A DNA stretch of 64,000 nucleotides, taken from the NCBI RefSeq assembly GCF_932276165.1, contig NC_063994.1, positions 8,742,001 through 8,806,000 of the forward strand, read 5' to 3'. The stretch comes from Plutella xylostella (Eukaryota > Arthropoda > Insecta > Lepidoptera > Plutellidae). Below are positions 1-9,500 of the stretch, piece after piece. The notes beneath the pieces were generated by a model that saw nothing but the letters and a program-made list of their open reading frames with translations, did not search any database and had not been told where the DNA came from. Every line of letters begins with the position of its first letter. The stretch's first letter is position 1. Made by a program: the position numbers and the translations under genes.

Positions 1-1209
1 TTATCTCAATTTAGCAACGATATAAATAATAGATTAAATGATAAGAACCATGTTTTGTTATTGTTTATTGACTTTCGAAAAGCTTTCGATACACTGGAGC
101 ATCCAACCCTTCTAAAATCAATGTATGAATGTGGAATTAGTGGAAACTTACTAAAGTGGTTTTCAAACTATTTAAGTAATAGAAAATTAGTAGTAAAAGT
201 AGATAATACACTCAGTGAACCCAAATATGCAATGTACGGTGTGGCTCAAGGGTCTGTAACAGGTCCAATTTGCTATATTTTACATGTAAATAGCATGCCT
301 AACGTTGTAAATAAATGTAAGAGCTATATGTTTGCCGATGATACCTGCCTAATGTACTCTGGAAAAGAATTAGACACGGTACAGCAGTGCATACAAGAGG
401 ACTTCGATAGCCTGAGCAAGTGGGCACATGACAATGGCATTCTATTGAATATAAAAAAAACCAAAATAATGCACATACGCTCAAGCTATCTAAAGTCACA
501 AAATGCGCAACCTGTTATTATAAAAGGTCACTCATTTAACTGTCTGCACGGTGACGTCACGTGTAGCTGCACAGTAGTCGAGCAAGTAATGAGCTATAAG
601 TACATTGGCATGACAATAGATGAACGATTTAACTGGACGCTACACATTGACGACATCTGTACAAAAATGAGACAAGTACTGGGCAAGTTTCGCATACTAC
701 AATACTGTACACCTCGAAGTATACTATATTCTTTATACTACGCTCTAGTTGAATCTATTGTAGGCTATGGTGCGGGTGCCTACGGGTCAACATTTGTTAC
801 TCATACTAATAAGATTAAATCACTTCAAAAACAGTTCCTAAAGACATTAACAGATGATAAGACCCGGAAAGAATGTAAAAACAACTACGAATTGCTATTT
901 AAAGTTTGTAAAATTGTACCAATTGAAAAAAAATATTTGTTATGTCATGTGCTTGAGGAGTATTGGCGTGATGACTATAAAAAACCACGCAAGTATAACT
1001 ATCCAACTAGACAAGCTGAAATAGATAGCCTACTGGTGCCGAAAGTTAATAACTTCTATGGAAATCGGACCAAAGAGTACATTGTGCCTAAAATCTTTAA
1101 CGAACTCCCCAGAGATCTAACACTAAAAGCTGATGTATCCAAAAAAGTTGTAAAAGAAAAATTAAAATCTTTTTTTGTTAATAACACCATAAATATATGT
1201 AAACATTGA
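1..1209 (+). CDS. LINE ORF2 C-terminal part (reverse transcriptase), 5' end outside window
   Basis: This is the C-terminal 402 codons of an endonuclease-reverse transcriptase that primes cDNA synthesis on nicked chromosomal DNA. Visible RT blocks in order are LLFIDFRKAFDTLEH (block A, first catalytic Asp), VAQGSVTGP (block B) and FADDTCLMY (block C with the catalytic Asp pair). They are followed by the thumb-like region with KYIGMTIDERFNW and a GYGAGAYGS block. No stop or frameshift is visible inside the window. A leucine-coded TTG at 55 is not a real start because the frame continues upstream to base 1. Whether the full element is intact cannot be told. Confidence 0.88.
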   Translation, partial: LSQFSNDINNRLNDKNHVLLLFIDFRKAFDTLEHPTLLKSMYECGISGNLLKWFSNYLSNRKLVVKVDNTLSEPKYAMYGVAQGSVTGPICYILHVNSMPNVVNKCKSYMFADDTCLMYSGKELDTVQQCIQEDFDSLSKWAHDNGILLNIKKTKIMHIRSSYLKSQNAQPVIIKGHSFNCLHGDVTCSCTVVEQVMSYKYIGMTIDERFNWTLHIDDICTKMRQVLGKFRILQYCTPRSILYSLYYALVESIVGYGAGAYGSTFVTHTNKIKSLQKQFLKTLTDDKTRKECKNNYELLFKVCKIVPIEKKYLLCHVLEEYWRDDYKKPRKYNYPTRQAEIDSLLVPKVNNFYGNRTKEYIVPKIFNELPRDLTLKADVSKKVVKEKLKSFFVNNTINICKH

Positions 1210-1418
1210 AAAGTACTTACATAGTGGCCTGTTACCTACATTAGAAATAAGTAATTTAGTGTAAGTTAAATATACCTACTTAAGATTATGCATATTGTTA
1301 TATACCTAGCGAGTCCTCTCCCGCTAAACTATATTGTAGTTTGGGAGATTTACTATCTAAATTGATTGTGTATTTTTTGGGAAATAATAAAATAAATTAT
1401 AAAAAAAAAAAAAAAAAA
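1..1418 (+). mobile_element. LINE A: non-LTR retrotransposon, 3' half
   Basis: The reading frame is open from the first base, so the 5' part lies outside the window. After the stop at 1207-1209 comes a 3' UTR of about 190 bases with AATAAA signals at 1386 and 1391 and a pure A18 tail at 1401-1418, which marks the 3' end. The reverse transcriptase is clearly related to, but not the same as, the intact LINE ORF at 52746-55775: both share the FADDTCL core, the KWAHD motif after it and the MHI-SSYLKS block. I place it in the CR1/Jockey superfamily without assigning a clade. Confidence 0.85.
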
Positions 1419-2114
1419 GTTTAAAAAGAGTTAAAATTTAAATTTAATGTAAGTATAAGAATATAATAAACTAAGTATAAACTATTTACAAAGTTGAACG
1501 TCGTATAAATATTAAAAAACACAATTATTAAATATGGCTGGCCTTACGTAAGCCGGGTCGCGTTTGTATGAAAAACATGGCGGCGTCGCCCTCACGGCAC
1601 ATTACATGAGTTTTTAGTATTTAGGCAATTTTAAACATATTTACTACATCAAGTAGTTTCAGTTAAAGATAATGAACGATTAAATGTAATTTTAGAGTAT
1701 CCAAACCTATTAAAATAAGTAATAATCATGAAAATAAATATAACTCGAAATAACGCCATTTTGAATACCGCGAAATATGGACTCTCTACCTTACATAGTT
1801 TATTTATTTATTATTTAATGTTAACCTGTTATTTAATGTTAGTTGCGTTTAATGTTAACCTGTTTTGACACTTTCTTGTCAACACTACACCCAACTTAAT
1901 TTTATTTACTTAAAATTATATTTTCAAATAATAGGTGACTTTGAGACCATCGACACCTATTCGCAACATGATAGATTAGAAGTGATGTCTCATGAATTAC
2001 CTAAAATTATGGTCACCAAAAATAGAAAGAGATGGAGGGCTCCGTGCTGACTATCTCTGTCGGCTCGTTTTTTTGGTGCAGTGCGCATTCCTGTTGTATT
2101 ATTACTTCCATGGC
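1419..2114. other. Intergenic, nothing recognised
   Basis: AT-rich sequence after the LINE A tail. Short open frames exist near 1865-2050 but have no codon pattern, motif or similarity that I recognise. The stretch 1828-1866 holds a duplicated 'aatgttaacctgtt' phrase, nothing more. Confidence 0.5.
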
Positions 2115-2538
2115 GTCAATTCACACGTACCACAACCACACCACGTCGCAGCGACAAAATGTGGTCAAGTTGTGGTTACGTGTGAATTGTGTGACAGCGG
2201 CTTTTTGCAGTTGCGTTGTGGCAGCGACAAAATGTCGATGTGGTTGCGTTGTCGCTGTCATTGCGATGTGGTAACCACGTCGTCGTGTGCATTTAATAGG
2301 GAGAGGAGGTGGCCGCGGTGCCGCCGCCGCGTGGCGGCGTTGCCGTTGCGATGTGGTTGCGTTGTGGTTGCGATGTGGTTGCGATGTGGTCGTATTACAC
2401 AGGTGGTCGATAACAACGGCAAAATGTGGCACGTGTGAATTGGATTATTCATTGTCAATACAAAATATACGCCCGACCACACCGCGTGGTTGTGGTGTGG
2501 TTGTGGTTGTGGTGTGGTTGTGGTACGTCTGAATTGAC
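2115..2538. repeat. Short TIR element filled with GTGG-rich minisatellite
   Basis: The first 28 bases (2115-2142) are the reverse complement of the last 28 (2511-2538) with one mismatch; both read gtcaattca then cgtaccacaaccacacc from the outside inward. The interior is a degenerate minisatellite of GTTGCGATGTGG-type words in both orientations, plus a further inverted CGTGTGAATTG phrase at about 2178 and 2430. The inverted ends and 424 bp length suggest a non-autonomous DNA element or MITE. I could not find a convincing target duplication, so superfamily is unassigned. Open frames across it are by-products of the repeat. Confidence 0.7.
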
Positions 2539-2857
2539 CCTAAGGCAAATATTGCCAAATACAAATGATTTCGTAGCATAACTGGTATTTGTTGAGAACG
2601 TGCAAACTAATAATAATAAATTGCTGTTATATGTAGTTATACATAATATTAAGTGTGAACTAGTTGAGATCATCTGCATCCTCTGTCCATGTCCGAGGCG
2701 CGACCGTCGTGTGTAAGTATCATAATTATTCTGAGGCACGTTGGAAGTAATGATTTCTCTATGGTAGAGCAGACATTAGTAGGTGGGTACTTAGTTTTCT
2801 CTACCCACACCACAAAACTAAAGTTTTCCGACTCTCTGAATAGCATTTATAGTAGAT
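2539..2857. other. Probable 5' flank of the ISL2EU-like element
   Basis: No coding signal. It separates the small inverted-repeat element from the THAP start codon, and the left terminus of the larger transposon should lie here or further left. I could not find matching terminal inverted repeats on the far side (around 7000-7260). Confidence 0.4.
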
Positions 2858-4326
2858 ATGTCGTCGTGTTGTATTGTAGCTTACTGTAGAGAAAGGGGGG
2901 TGCACAAAATTCCACAAAACGAAACAAGACGGGCAAAATGGATGGAAGCATTAAAAGAATTAAAGCCTGGATTAAACATAAAAAAGCATTCAAGAATATG
3001 CCCCGGCCACTTCAAACCATCAGACTACCTCTTAGGTAATACTACTTACTTATTCTTGCTCATTCAGTAGGTAGGTAATTAAAACAATCTTTTTAATAAT
3101 TATTATCTTTAACTAAACCTGAGGCATTTTATTTTATAGGTAAATCAAGGAAAATGCTAAAAAAAGAAGCTGTTCCAAGTGTATTTTTTTGGGATTATTC
3201 AATCAAAATGACTAAAGAAGACCCAACCCAAAAAAAAACCTATCGAAGAAGTAAGCACATATTATTTACTTACTTATAACTATCTTGTAACTTAACTTTG
3301 TATATAGCTCCCATCAGACCATTCAGTTATATGCTAGACAATACACGCTCATTATGTTAAGTACTTAATTATATATACTTACTTACAAAAATTATAATTT
3401 ACAGCTCCTCCAGTTGCATTTGTAGAAGAGCAACCATATAATAACATTTTTTCATGTTCCTCCAATGAAGACCCTTTACTCATGAACTTTGAAAACTCAG
3501 ACCTTGATAATTCTTCAAATTATGGTACGCCAGAACACATTTCCTTAGAAATTGATATTGCAGAAGAATTAGCAATACCATCATCAAAAGTCATCGAAGA
3601 TAGATTATTGAATAATATTGAGAAACAAGATATGTCAGCACAAACTGAGGATTATAATTATAATTACTTATTTTTTTTATAATTATATTAATTACTTGGG
3701 TCCGGTTTATGTCATTGCAGTGGAAACAAATAGATATATGGATAGATAAAGAAACCGTTAAAGCATATATGCCGTTAGACTTTTATGATAAGTATCCATC
3801 CACAAGGGTAATAATAGATGCTACTGAGTTCCCTGTAAAAAAACCAAAATTACCTTTTGCTCAACAGGTAACATTTTCATCATACAAAAACCGCAATACA
3901 GTAAAGGCTCTCATTGGAATTACTCCAAGTGGCTTGATCTCTTACGTGTCTCCATGCTATGGTGGTTCAGCCACTGACAGGCAGATCATAGAGCGAAGTT
4001 CTATTCTAAGAAAATTTGATTATAACGACGAAATTATGGTGGATAAAGGCCTGAATGTACAAGACATTTTCGTACCATATGGTGTAAAAGTTAATATGCC
4101 ATCATTTTTTAGAAAAGGCAATCAAATTCTATCTGAGACACTGATCTCAAATAGAAAAGTGGCAAGCAAACGAGTACATATCGAAAGAATCATTGGGTTG
4201 TTAAAAACGTATAAAATTTTGTGTCAACCTATGAACCAAACAGAAACAATTTTATCAAGTGACATTGTTTTTATATGTTCTATGTTAGTTAATTTTCGGT
4301 CAAGCATCATTAATAAAAATGCTTGA
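2858..4326 (+). pseudogene. THAP-domain DDE transposase, four exons, internal deletion
   Basis: Exon 1 starts ATG at 2858 and gives a THAP zinc finger of C2CH type: CCIVAYC, then a conserved Trp, then ICPGHF and SDYLL. Splice signals are clear: donor after CTCTTAG near 3034, acceptor TTATAG before 3140, donor GAAGAA|GTAAGC near 3250, acceptor TTTACAG before 3405, acceptor TTGCAG before 3721. The last exon carries the DDE_Tnp_4-type catalytic domain: RVIIDATEFP (first Asp), FSSYKNRNTVKALIG, MVDKGLNVQD (second Asp) and ERIIGLLKTYKIL (Glu). Between exon 3 (to about 3640) and exon 4 the middle of the protein, which family members have, is missing and no donor is seen, so the gene is probably dead. 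Confidence 0.82.
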
Positions 4327-4656
4327 GACAAATTAATATTTTATAATGATTAGTTTAAGTACTTATATGTAAAATTATACAAATAGTTAAGATAGGTAAC
4401 TAGATACATAACTATGTAGTTAAGTATGCTATAGACTTAATGTAAGATCATTTTCCATAAGCATACAAATAAGATTTAAATAATTATGATACATGAAAAA
4501 TATAGTTATGTAGGTATAAATGGGAAAGATTAAAACTGTTCTAATCTTTAACAAAAAACACAGGCAAAGGCAGAATAATTAGTAAAATAAAATTTGTTTG
4601 AGAACTTATCTACACTGGTTTATTAAGTAGGTCAAAGTAAACTATTACAAATGTTA
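4327..4656. other. Spacer between convergent ISL2EU genes
   Basis: AT-rich, holding the 3' UTRs of both genes. No separate gene or repeat seen. Confidence 0.5.
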
Positions 4657-6145
4657 TCAAATTTTTTTATTATAAAGATATTTTCTAATTAAAACTTCTG
4701 TAAAATGATCTACATAAAAGTGTTTTAATTTTTTAATCATATTATTAATAAAAGTATTGTCCCTTTCTATTATTAATATTTTAAAATCACTAATTGTGTA
4801 CACTCCAAAGTATGTCCTTTTTCTTCCAGTACACATCATTTGACCTTGTACTTGGTAAAAGTAATCGTGGTCTTTATTTAGTTTTAATAATCCACGTTTT
4901 TTCACATAAATTGATGTATGGCACAGTTTCCGGTGAGATCATTAGGTTCTTTGCGGTATAAGGACACTTCACTTCTAGCACACAGTCTTCTTCAACTAGC
5001 CTGTCTGGTGTGCTCGCCAGGAATTGATGTTCCCTGTTAATGATTATTCCACATTTTTTCGTTTTTAAGCCCGTTTGTTTTTCAAATTCCCGTACTGCTA
5101 CATCTTCATATTTTATTCCATGTTTAATTGGTGCACAGAATAAATCAATTTGACTAACTAATGACTTTGCCATATTTTTTTCATTACCCCGGGCCTTACA
5201 TATTCTTCCATAGTTGGAACTATGTAGTCTCATAAGACGTTCCCCTTTCCATCTTTTTTTTATCTTTTCTTGTAATATCTTCTATGGCACACAGCTCTTC
5301 TTCTGTGAGGTTTAATAGGTTATCCATAAATTCTTGCTCTACACTCTTTTCTAAATAGTCGTGGTCATTAAAAACGGCTTTCTTATTAGCGGGTTTGCAT
5401 AACTGGACTATAGGCATGATGGAAGTATCGTTTTTGTTCAACCCACAGAAGTTTATGATTGCTGATTTGAAATCTGAAGTATAGTCAGTAGCTGTTTGTT
5501 TTTCCCGTTCCGTCATTGGCCTTGGGTCAAACTGGGCCATTTCTTTATAATTTTTGTCCTCTGATTTTAATTTAAGGTCTTCAGCTCTAACTGGATCGCC
5601 AGAGTGTAATCTCCTTGGCTGGTGGAATGTTTGGAGACGATTGGTAATACTTGTTTTCATTTTAATTCTTCGGTGTTGAACCATGTCCGTGATGCCTATT
5701 AACACCACTAAAATGTGTTTACATTGTCCATATGGCCCCATTCCTGCAGCACATTCACATTGGGTTTCTAAAATCAAATGACTTTTTGCTTTTACTGTTA
5801 CATTGTATACAATATGTTTCCTCATCTCTGATGCAACCATGCCAGTAATATAATAGTCAGCATTAAAAAAAGCTACTCTGCATGACATTAAAAAATATTC
5901 GTCATACATATTCAGAGACGTCTTTAAGTTTTCCCTCCCTGAGAGCTGGGAAAACAATTCTATATCAGCCATATCCAAATCAGGTATAGCCGAGTTACTC
6001 GTAATATCTCGGAAACTTTTAGGTTCCGGCACTTTTATTTTGAATACGACTTCCGAGTCGGTTACAACTGGTCCAAACAGCTTATCGTAATCTTCAAGTC
6101 TGTAACAATAAACAAATAGTTCAGTATGTATGAAAAGGCAGTGTA

Positions 6146-6837
6146 TAGTCGTTTGCAATAGAATCCAACAATTATGTAAACAAACCAAATTGTCACGATT
6201 ACTCCGTAATCACATACATTTGACGATCAATTATGAACATAGTCTGATTTCAACGAACGCACCATTGTTTTCACATTATCTTCAACACGATTTAACTTGT
6301 ATTTATAAGTTAAATTTGTTAAAACATTTGCAACGTAAAAATTTCGAAGTATTTGACAAGCTGTCATCTTAGTTTTTTACTCATCGAACTCTATAAGTCA
6401 TTGAAAAGTTAGTGTTGTTCGTAATCTGAAGTTATCTTTTAATTTTAATTTAATAAATTATTTTAATTTAATATTATTTGAATACAATAAAAAATAATTT
6501 TCAAGAGCTTAATATACTTAACCAAAACGAAAAAAGGAAGAGGAAGAAATGAAAAAGCTCGACGGCATTTTAGACACGGCAAGCGATGACACAGTGGTTC
6601 CATTTATAATTACGGTCACCGGCGACACTTCTGATAGTGATGATGAAGAAGACGAAGATTTAAATTTGTTTTAATAAACACTTTTTTATATATAATCAGT
6701 TTTATTTTATGGTCTATGGCTTATATATTTAATCTAATTAGAACACTATGACATCACTATGGGCATAAACAATACGCTGTCAATGTCAGTCCGCCATATT
6801 TGTTTACATGATTGTTGGATTCTATTGCAAACGACTA
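6146..6837. mobile_element. Tc1/IS630-type element inserted in the YqaJ-gene intron
   Basis: Bases 6146-6184 are the reverse complement of 6799-6837 over 39 positions with one mismatch; the outer end reads TAGTCGTTTGC. The element is flanked on both sides by TA (6144-6145 and 6838-6839), the target duplication of the IS630/Tc1/mariner superfamily. It lies wholly inside the 6100-6888 intron, so it would be removed by splicing. At 692 bp with only a coding remnant it is a deletion derivative. Confidence 0.85.
6522..6674 (+). pseudogene. C-terminal tail of an IS630/Tc1-like transposase
   Basis: A 50-codon frame ends in the acidic tail GDTSDSDDEEDEDLNLF, after a KEEEE-MKKLDGILD segment and a PFII phrase. 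This layout matches the extreme C-terminus of lepidopteran IS630-like transposases and parallels the relic at 42470-42736. A polyadenylation signal AATAAA follows the stop directly. The catalytic domain is missing, so it is the leftover end of the parent element's gene. Confidence 0.55.
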
Positions 6838-6977
6838 TAGCTGCATTTGTGGTCAACTGCAAATCAACAATAATATTTAGTTACGTACCTCTGGACAAGC
6901 ACTGCTTTCTTTCCAGAAAGTTTTGCTTTGCGTTTTCGCAGCTCGTCCTTCAGGCGTACAGTTGACCATGATCCCAT

Positions 6978-7278
6978 AGTCTTTTCCCATGATTGTTTCA
7001 AGGTCCGGAGTACAGGCAGGGGTAAATCGTAATGGCAAGCAAGGGTCCAGGGGGAGTGCAAAGGTCGGTCGGGTATAGAAGTCACAAAAGTCCAAAAGAA
7101 TAGCCATAGTCGTCGAAATTATCACAAAACACAGCACCGGAGACATTCGCGTAGCTACAAGAGAAACCGAATGACATAACATTATAACATTTGTTTTGTA
7201 GTAGGTCTGTGACATTTGTCATCTCCGTTTCCTCAGAAGAATGTAGCTCACTACTAAAAACGACAGGCCGAATGCCAT
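6978..7278. other. Upstream region of SAP-SWIM-YqaJ gene
   Basis: Expected to hold the minus-strand promoter and the right end of the ISL2EU-like element. No TATA box, terminal repeat or coding signal is clear; the boundary with the Gypsy gag lies somewhere before 7279. Confidence 0.35.
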
Positions 7279-8213
7279 CTATTGGTCGATTTTGGAACTA
7301 CTGGAAAATCTCCCATTGCTCCTCGTATCCGCCATGTTTGCGTAGGTGCTGCCCTCTGTCGTCGCATCTTGATTTTCCGCTGCGAACATCGTCCGTCTTG
7401 GTCCACCTTGAAGTTGTCGCGTCTCTCCGCCACCATTGTTACCAACCTGCCGGAATGACTGTTGTCCCCGGAAGTTTGGACGGCTAGTTCTTGCATCTGA
7501 TTGGCCGCCGTAGTTTGTGCCGATTGCGACGCCCCCTCTGGCTGGCGTGGCTGGACATTGCAACTCGTCGCGATATGCCCAAAACCATTTTAGCCCAAGA
7601 TGTTGATGCGGGCATTCTCTAGAGTGATGGTTTCTCTCTCCACAGTTGTAGCATCTCAACGCAGGCAGTCTGGGCAGTCTTGTATGCGTCATAGGTTCCC
7701 TAGGTCTTCTGGTAGCTCCTTCTATCTTAAGTTTTTCTTTTACCACCTCGTATATGCGTAACTTTTCTTTGAGTTCGGGGTACGTGGTCGCCCCATACAA
7801 CATAATCTTATTGCATTCTGCGTCTTGTATGCCTTCTATGATGTATTTTATGGCCACGTAGTCCGCCATCCTGCCGCGTTTGCCCAACTCCTTCATGACG
7901 AGAAGGTAATCGAGGCAGCTCTCGTCCTCATGTTTCTTACGGCTGGCCATGGTTTCGTGTAGTGTTTTTTGATCTATGGAATCCGGAAATTCTTTGGCTA
8001 ACGCTTGTTTCATCTCGTCCCACGTCTTCAAAGGCCGCTCTGATTTCAGCCATAGCGCCGCGGTGCCCACCAACGATCTTCTCGCGACAATAAGTTGTTG
8101 CAACGGAGTCCACTGTAGTATCTCAGCATTGTCCTCCACTTCTTGGATCCACCTCGAGACAGCGTAGATTTTGTCTTGGCCACTGAACCTAGGAACTAAG
8201 TCGTCCCCAAATC
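7279..8213 (-). pseudogene. Gypsy/Ty3 retrotransposon Gag, fragment
   Basis: The frame is open on the minus strand from just inside a TGA at about 8213 to the stop at 7279, roughly 311 codons. The first 60 residues (FSGQDKIYAVSRWIQ, then LVGTAALWLK and LAKEFPDS) follow the retrotransposon gag capsid pattern. A CCHC zinc knuckle CYNCGERNHHSRECPH follows near residue 200, and the tail is rich in Gly, Arg and Gln. Gag packages the RNA into virus-like particles. The protease and pol parts expected further left are absent; the sequence runs into the ISL2EU region, so the element was cut off there. No initiating ATG is visible before the first LVPRFSG phrase. Confidence 0.75.
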
Positions 8214-8955
8214 AAATTAGACGCAGATTACTGGTTTTACACGTTTATTTTAATTAACAACTTGCGAGTGCACACAACATGACAACAAGGTTATAATATG
8301 AATCGCAAGTGGCGCCATCTACCTTTTCCTATCATCTTACTCACTCACTCATACTATCTCACTCCCACAGGTATATGTTTTCTTTCAAAGTTATTGCTTT
8401 AAATGCAATACCTAACTGAATATAATAATATATTATGAAAACCAATGTGCAACATTATGTACTTACTAACTGAATATAAAACAAAATATTGTTTACGGAA
8501 AGCGTTATTTACATAAGTGTCAACTGTTTAGAAGGGAGGATAAAGAAATGCCTACAATTCGCATAATCTAATATCTATCGGAATTTAAACAAGTTAACTA
8601 CACGAAAGCGAAGCTAGTAATTATATAAAACACTGTACTGCTATTGCTAAAATAAACTATCATACAGCGATAAGAGCAAATTAAAAGAAATAAGCCTAAC
8701 TTGATATAGGGAGTATAGTGATAATACGGTAAGATCCGCTGCAGATGCAAACTGACTGTCACAATACCCGTGAACCGTGTTAGCACGAGAAGTTGTACCG
8801 AAATGTGCTCGGTACCGACCGCTCATGTAAGACGACTGGCCGCTGGAGCCGGCCGCGGCCCTTATATACCGGAGCGGCGAGCGTGGGAGCGAGGCGCGTA
8901 GGTACGGTGGATGCGTAGCGGTCACTCATGATGCGACTCGATGGTACCCGAATAA
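8214..8955 (-). repeat. Possible 5' LTR/leader of the Gypsy gag fragment
   Basis: This stretch lies directly upstream of the minus-strand gag, contains a TATA box (8862-8868) with GC-rich DNA after it, and an AATAAA polyadenylation signal on the minus strand near 8245, the order expected for U3-R-U5. No second copy exists in the window to fix the ends, and I found no certain primer-binding site. Confidence 0.4.
8828..8872 (-). promoter_or_regulatory. TATA box and initiator of the Gypsy LTR candidate
   Basis: On the minus strand GGTATATAAGGG is followed about 30 bases later by a CCAGTCG initiator-like sequence. The spacing fits an RNA polymerase II core promoter driving transcription toward gag. 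Confidence 0.45.
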
Positions 8956-9163
8956 TAATAATAATAAATAAATAAATATGTGGGGACATCTCACACACGG
9001 CCATCCGACCCCAAGCTAGGCAGAACCTGTGTTATGGGCGAAGACAGGCGCGCGCGCACAGGTTAGGTGTATTACAAAATATAATTAATGTAATAAATTA
9101 ATTAATTAAACCATTAACGATCACCCCTAATCATAATACCTTTGGTACCTAGGCTAGTTATAA
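8945..9163. repeat. Fragment of a dispersed lepidopteran repeat with AATA microsatellite
   Basis: An (AATA)n/(AAT)n run at 8948-8980 leads into a phrase of the type CCGACCCCAAGCTAGGCAG and CCTGTGTTATGGG, which I recognise as a recurring end of dispersed repeats in moth and butterfly genomes. The rest, to the Harbinger edge at about 9164, is AT-rich with nothing recognised. Confidence 0.4.
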
Positions 9164-9184
9164 TTCTATGTCTAATTGTTACAG

Positions 9185-9432
9185 GAAGAAATGTAAGAGT
9201 TCGGGTGATTACTGAGGAGTTTGGCCTGAGGAGAGAAAATCAAAGAGCTCAGGAGAGAGAAGAGGAACTCCACAGATTAAAAATACAGGAGAGAGAGTGG
9301 CTAGCCAAAACCGCACAAGAATTATATAAGAAGTCTGTTTTTGAGAGAGAAAATGCAGAAGAAGTTCTTCGCTGCAGCCGTGCAAAGCGTGAAGAAGCAG
9401 AAATAATGTTAAGTTTAAGGAAAAATAAATAA
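9185..9432 (+). pseudogene. Harbinger A Myb-like protein, last exon (copy 1)
   Basis: An acceptor TTGTTACAG precedes the exon at 9185. It encodes a highly charged C-terminal coiled coil (RENQRAQEREEELHRL, then EREWLAKTAQELYKK and ERENAEEV), ending at the TAA at 9430-9432. The same exon lies at 31749-31540 on the minus strand in copy 2. PIF/Harbinger elements encode a Myb/SANT-like partner that helps the transposase enter the nucleus and bind DNA. The upstream Myb exon is lost in this copy because the element breaks at about 9164. Confidence 0.7.
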
Positions 9433-9500
9433 AAAAAACAGTCAATGAATCTTTGTTTTATTGGATATTAACATTTAAAACATAACATTAAGTACCTAAC

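Larger units (their letters stand above)
2858..6977. mobile_element. ISL2EU-like DNA transposon with two convergent genes
   Basis: Two genes face each other: a THAP-DDE transposase on the plus strand (2858-4326) and a SAP-SWIM-YqaJ protein on the minus strand (6977-4657). A transposase paired with a YqaJ-type nuclease gene is the described hallmark of the ISL2EU superfamily of eukaryotic DNA transposons. About 330 bases of AT-rich spacer separate the two stop regions. Limits given are those of the recognisable coding parts; true termini were not found. Both genes are damaged, so this copy is not autonomous. Confidence 0.75.
4657..6977 (-). pseudogene. SAP-SWIM-YqaJ nuclease protein of the ISL2EU-like element
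   Basis: Exon 1 (6977-6889) begins MGSWSTVRLKDELRKRK, a SAP DNA-binding helix-turn-helix motif, and ends at donor CAGAG|GTACGT. The acceptor TTGTTACAG before 6099 restores the frame exactly (LVQR to LEDYDKLF), giving a 789 bp intron. Exon 2 carries a SWIM zinc finger (CECAAGMGPYGQCKH, about 5740-5695) and then a YqaJ exonuclease fold with STPDRL and the catalytic EVKCPY motif near 4960, followed by the YFYQVQGQM block. Two single-base frame changes break it, one near 5240 in a run of G and one near 4893 in a run of A. The protein is thought to act with the transposase; its exact role is unknown. Confidence 0.8.

Noticed and set aside
1865..2532. Several overlapping short open frames on both strands
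   Set aside because: They arise from the GTGG-type minisatellite and its flanks; no start context, motif or codon pattern.
2858..3070. THAP protein as a host gene
   Set aside because: Its downstream exons lead into a DDE transposase domain and it pairs with a YqaJ gene, so it belongs to a transposon.
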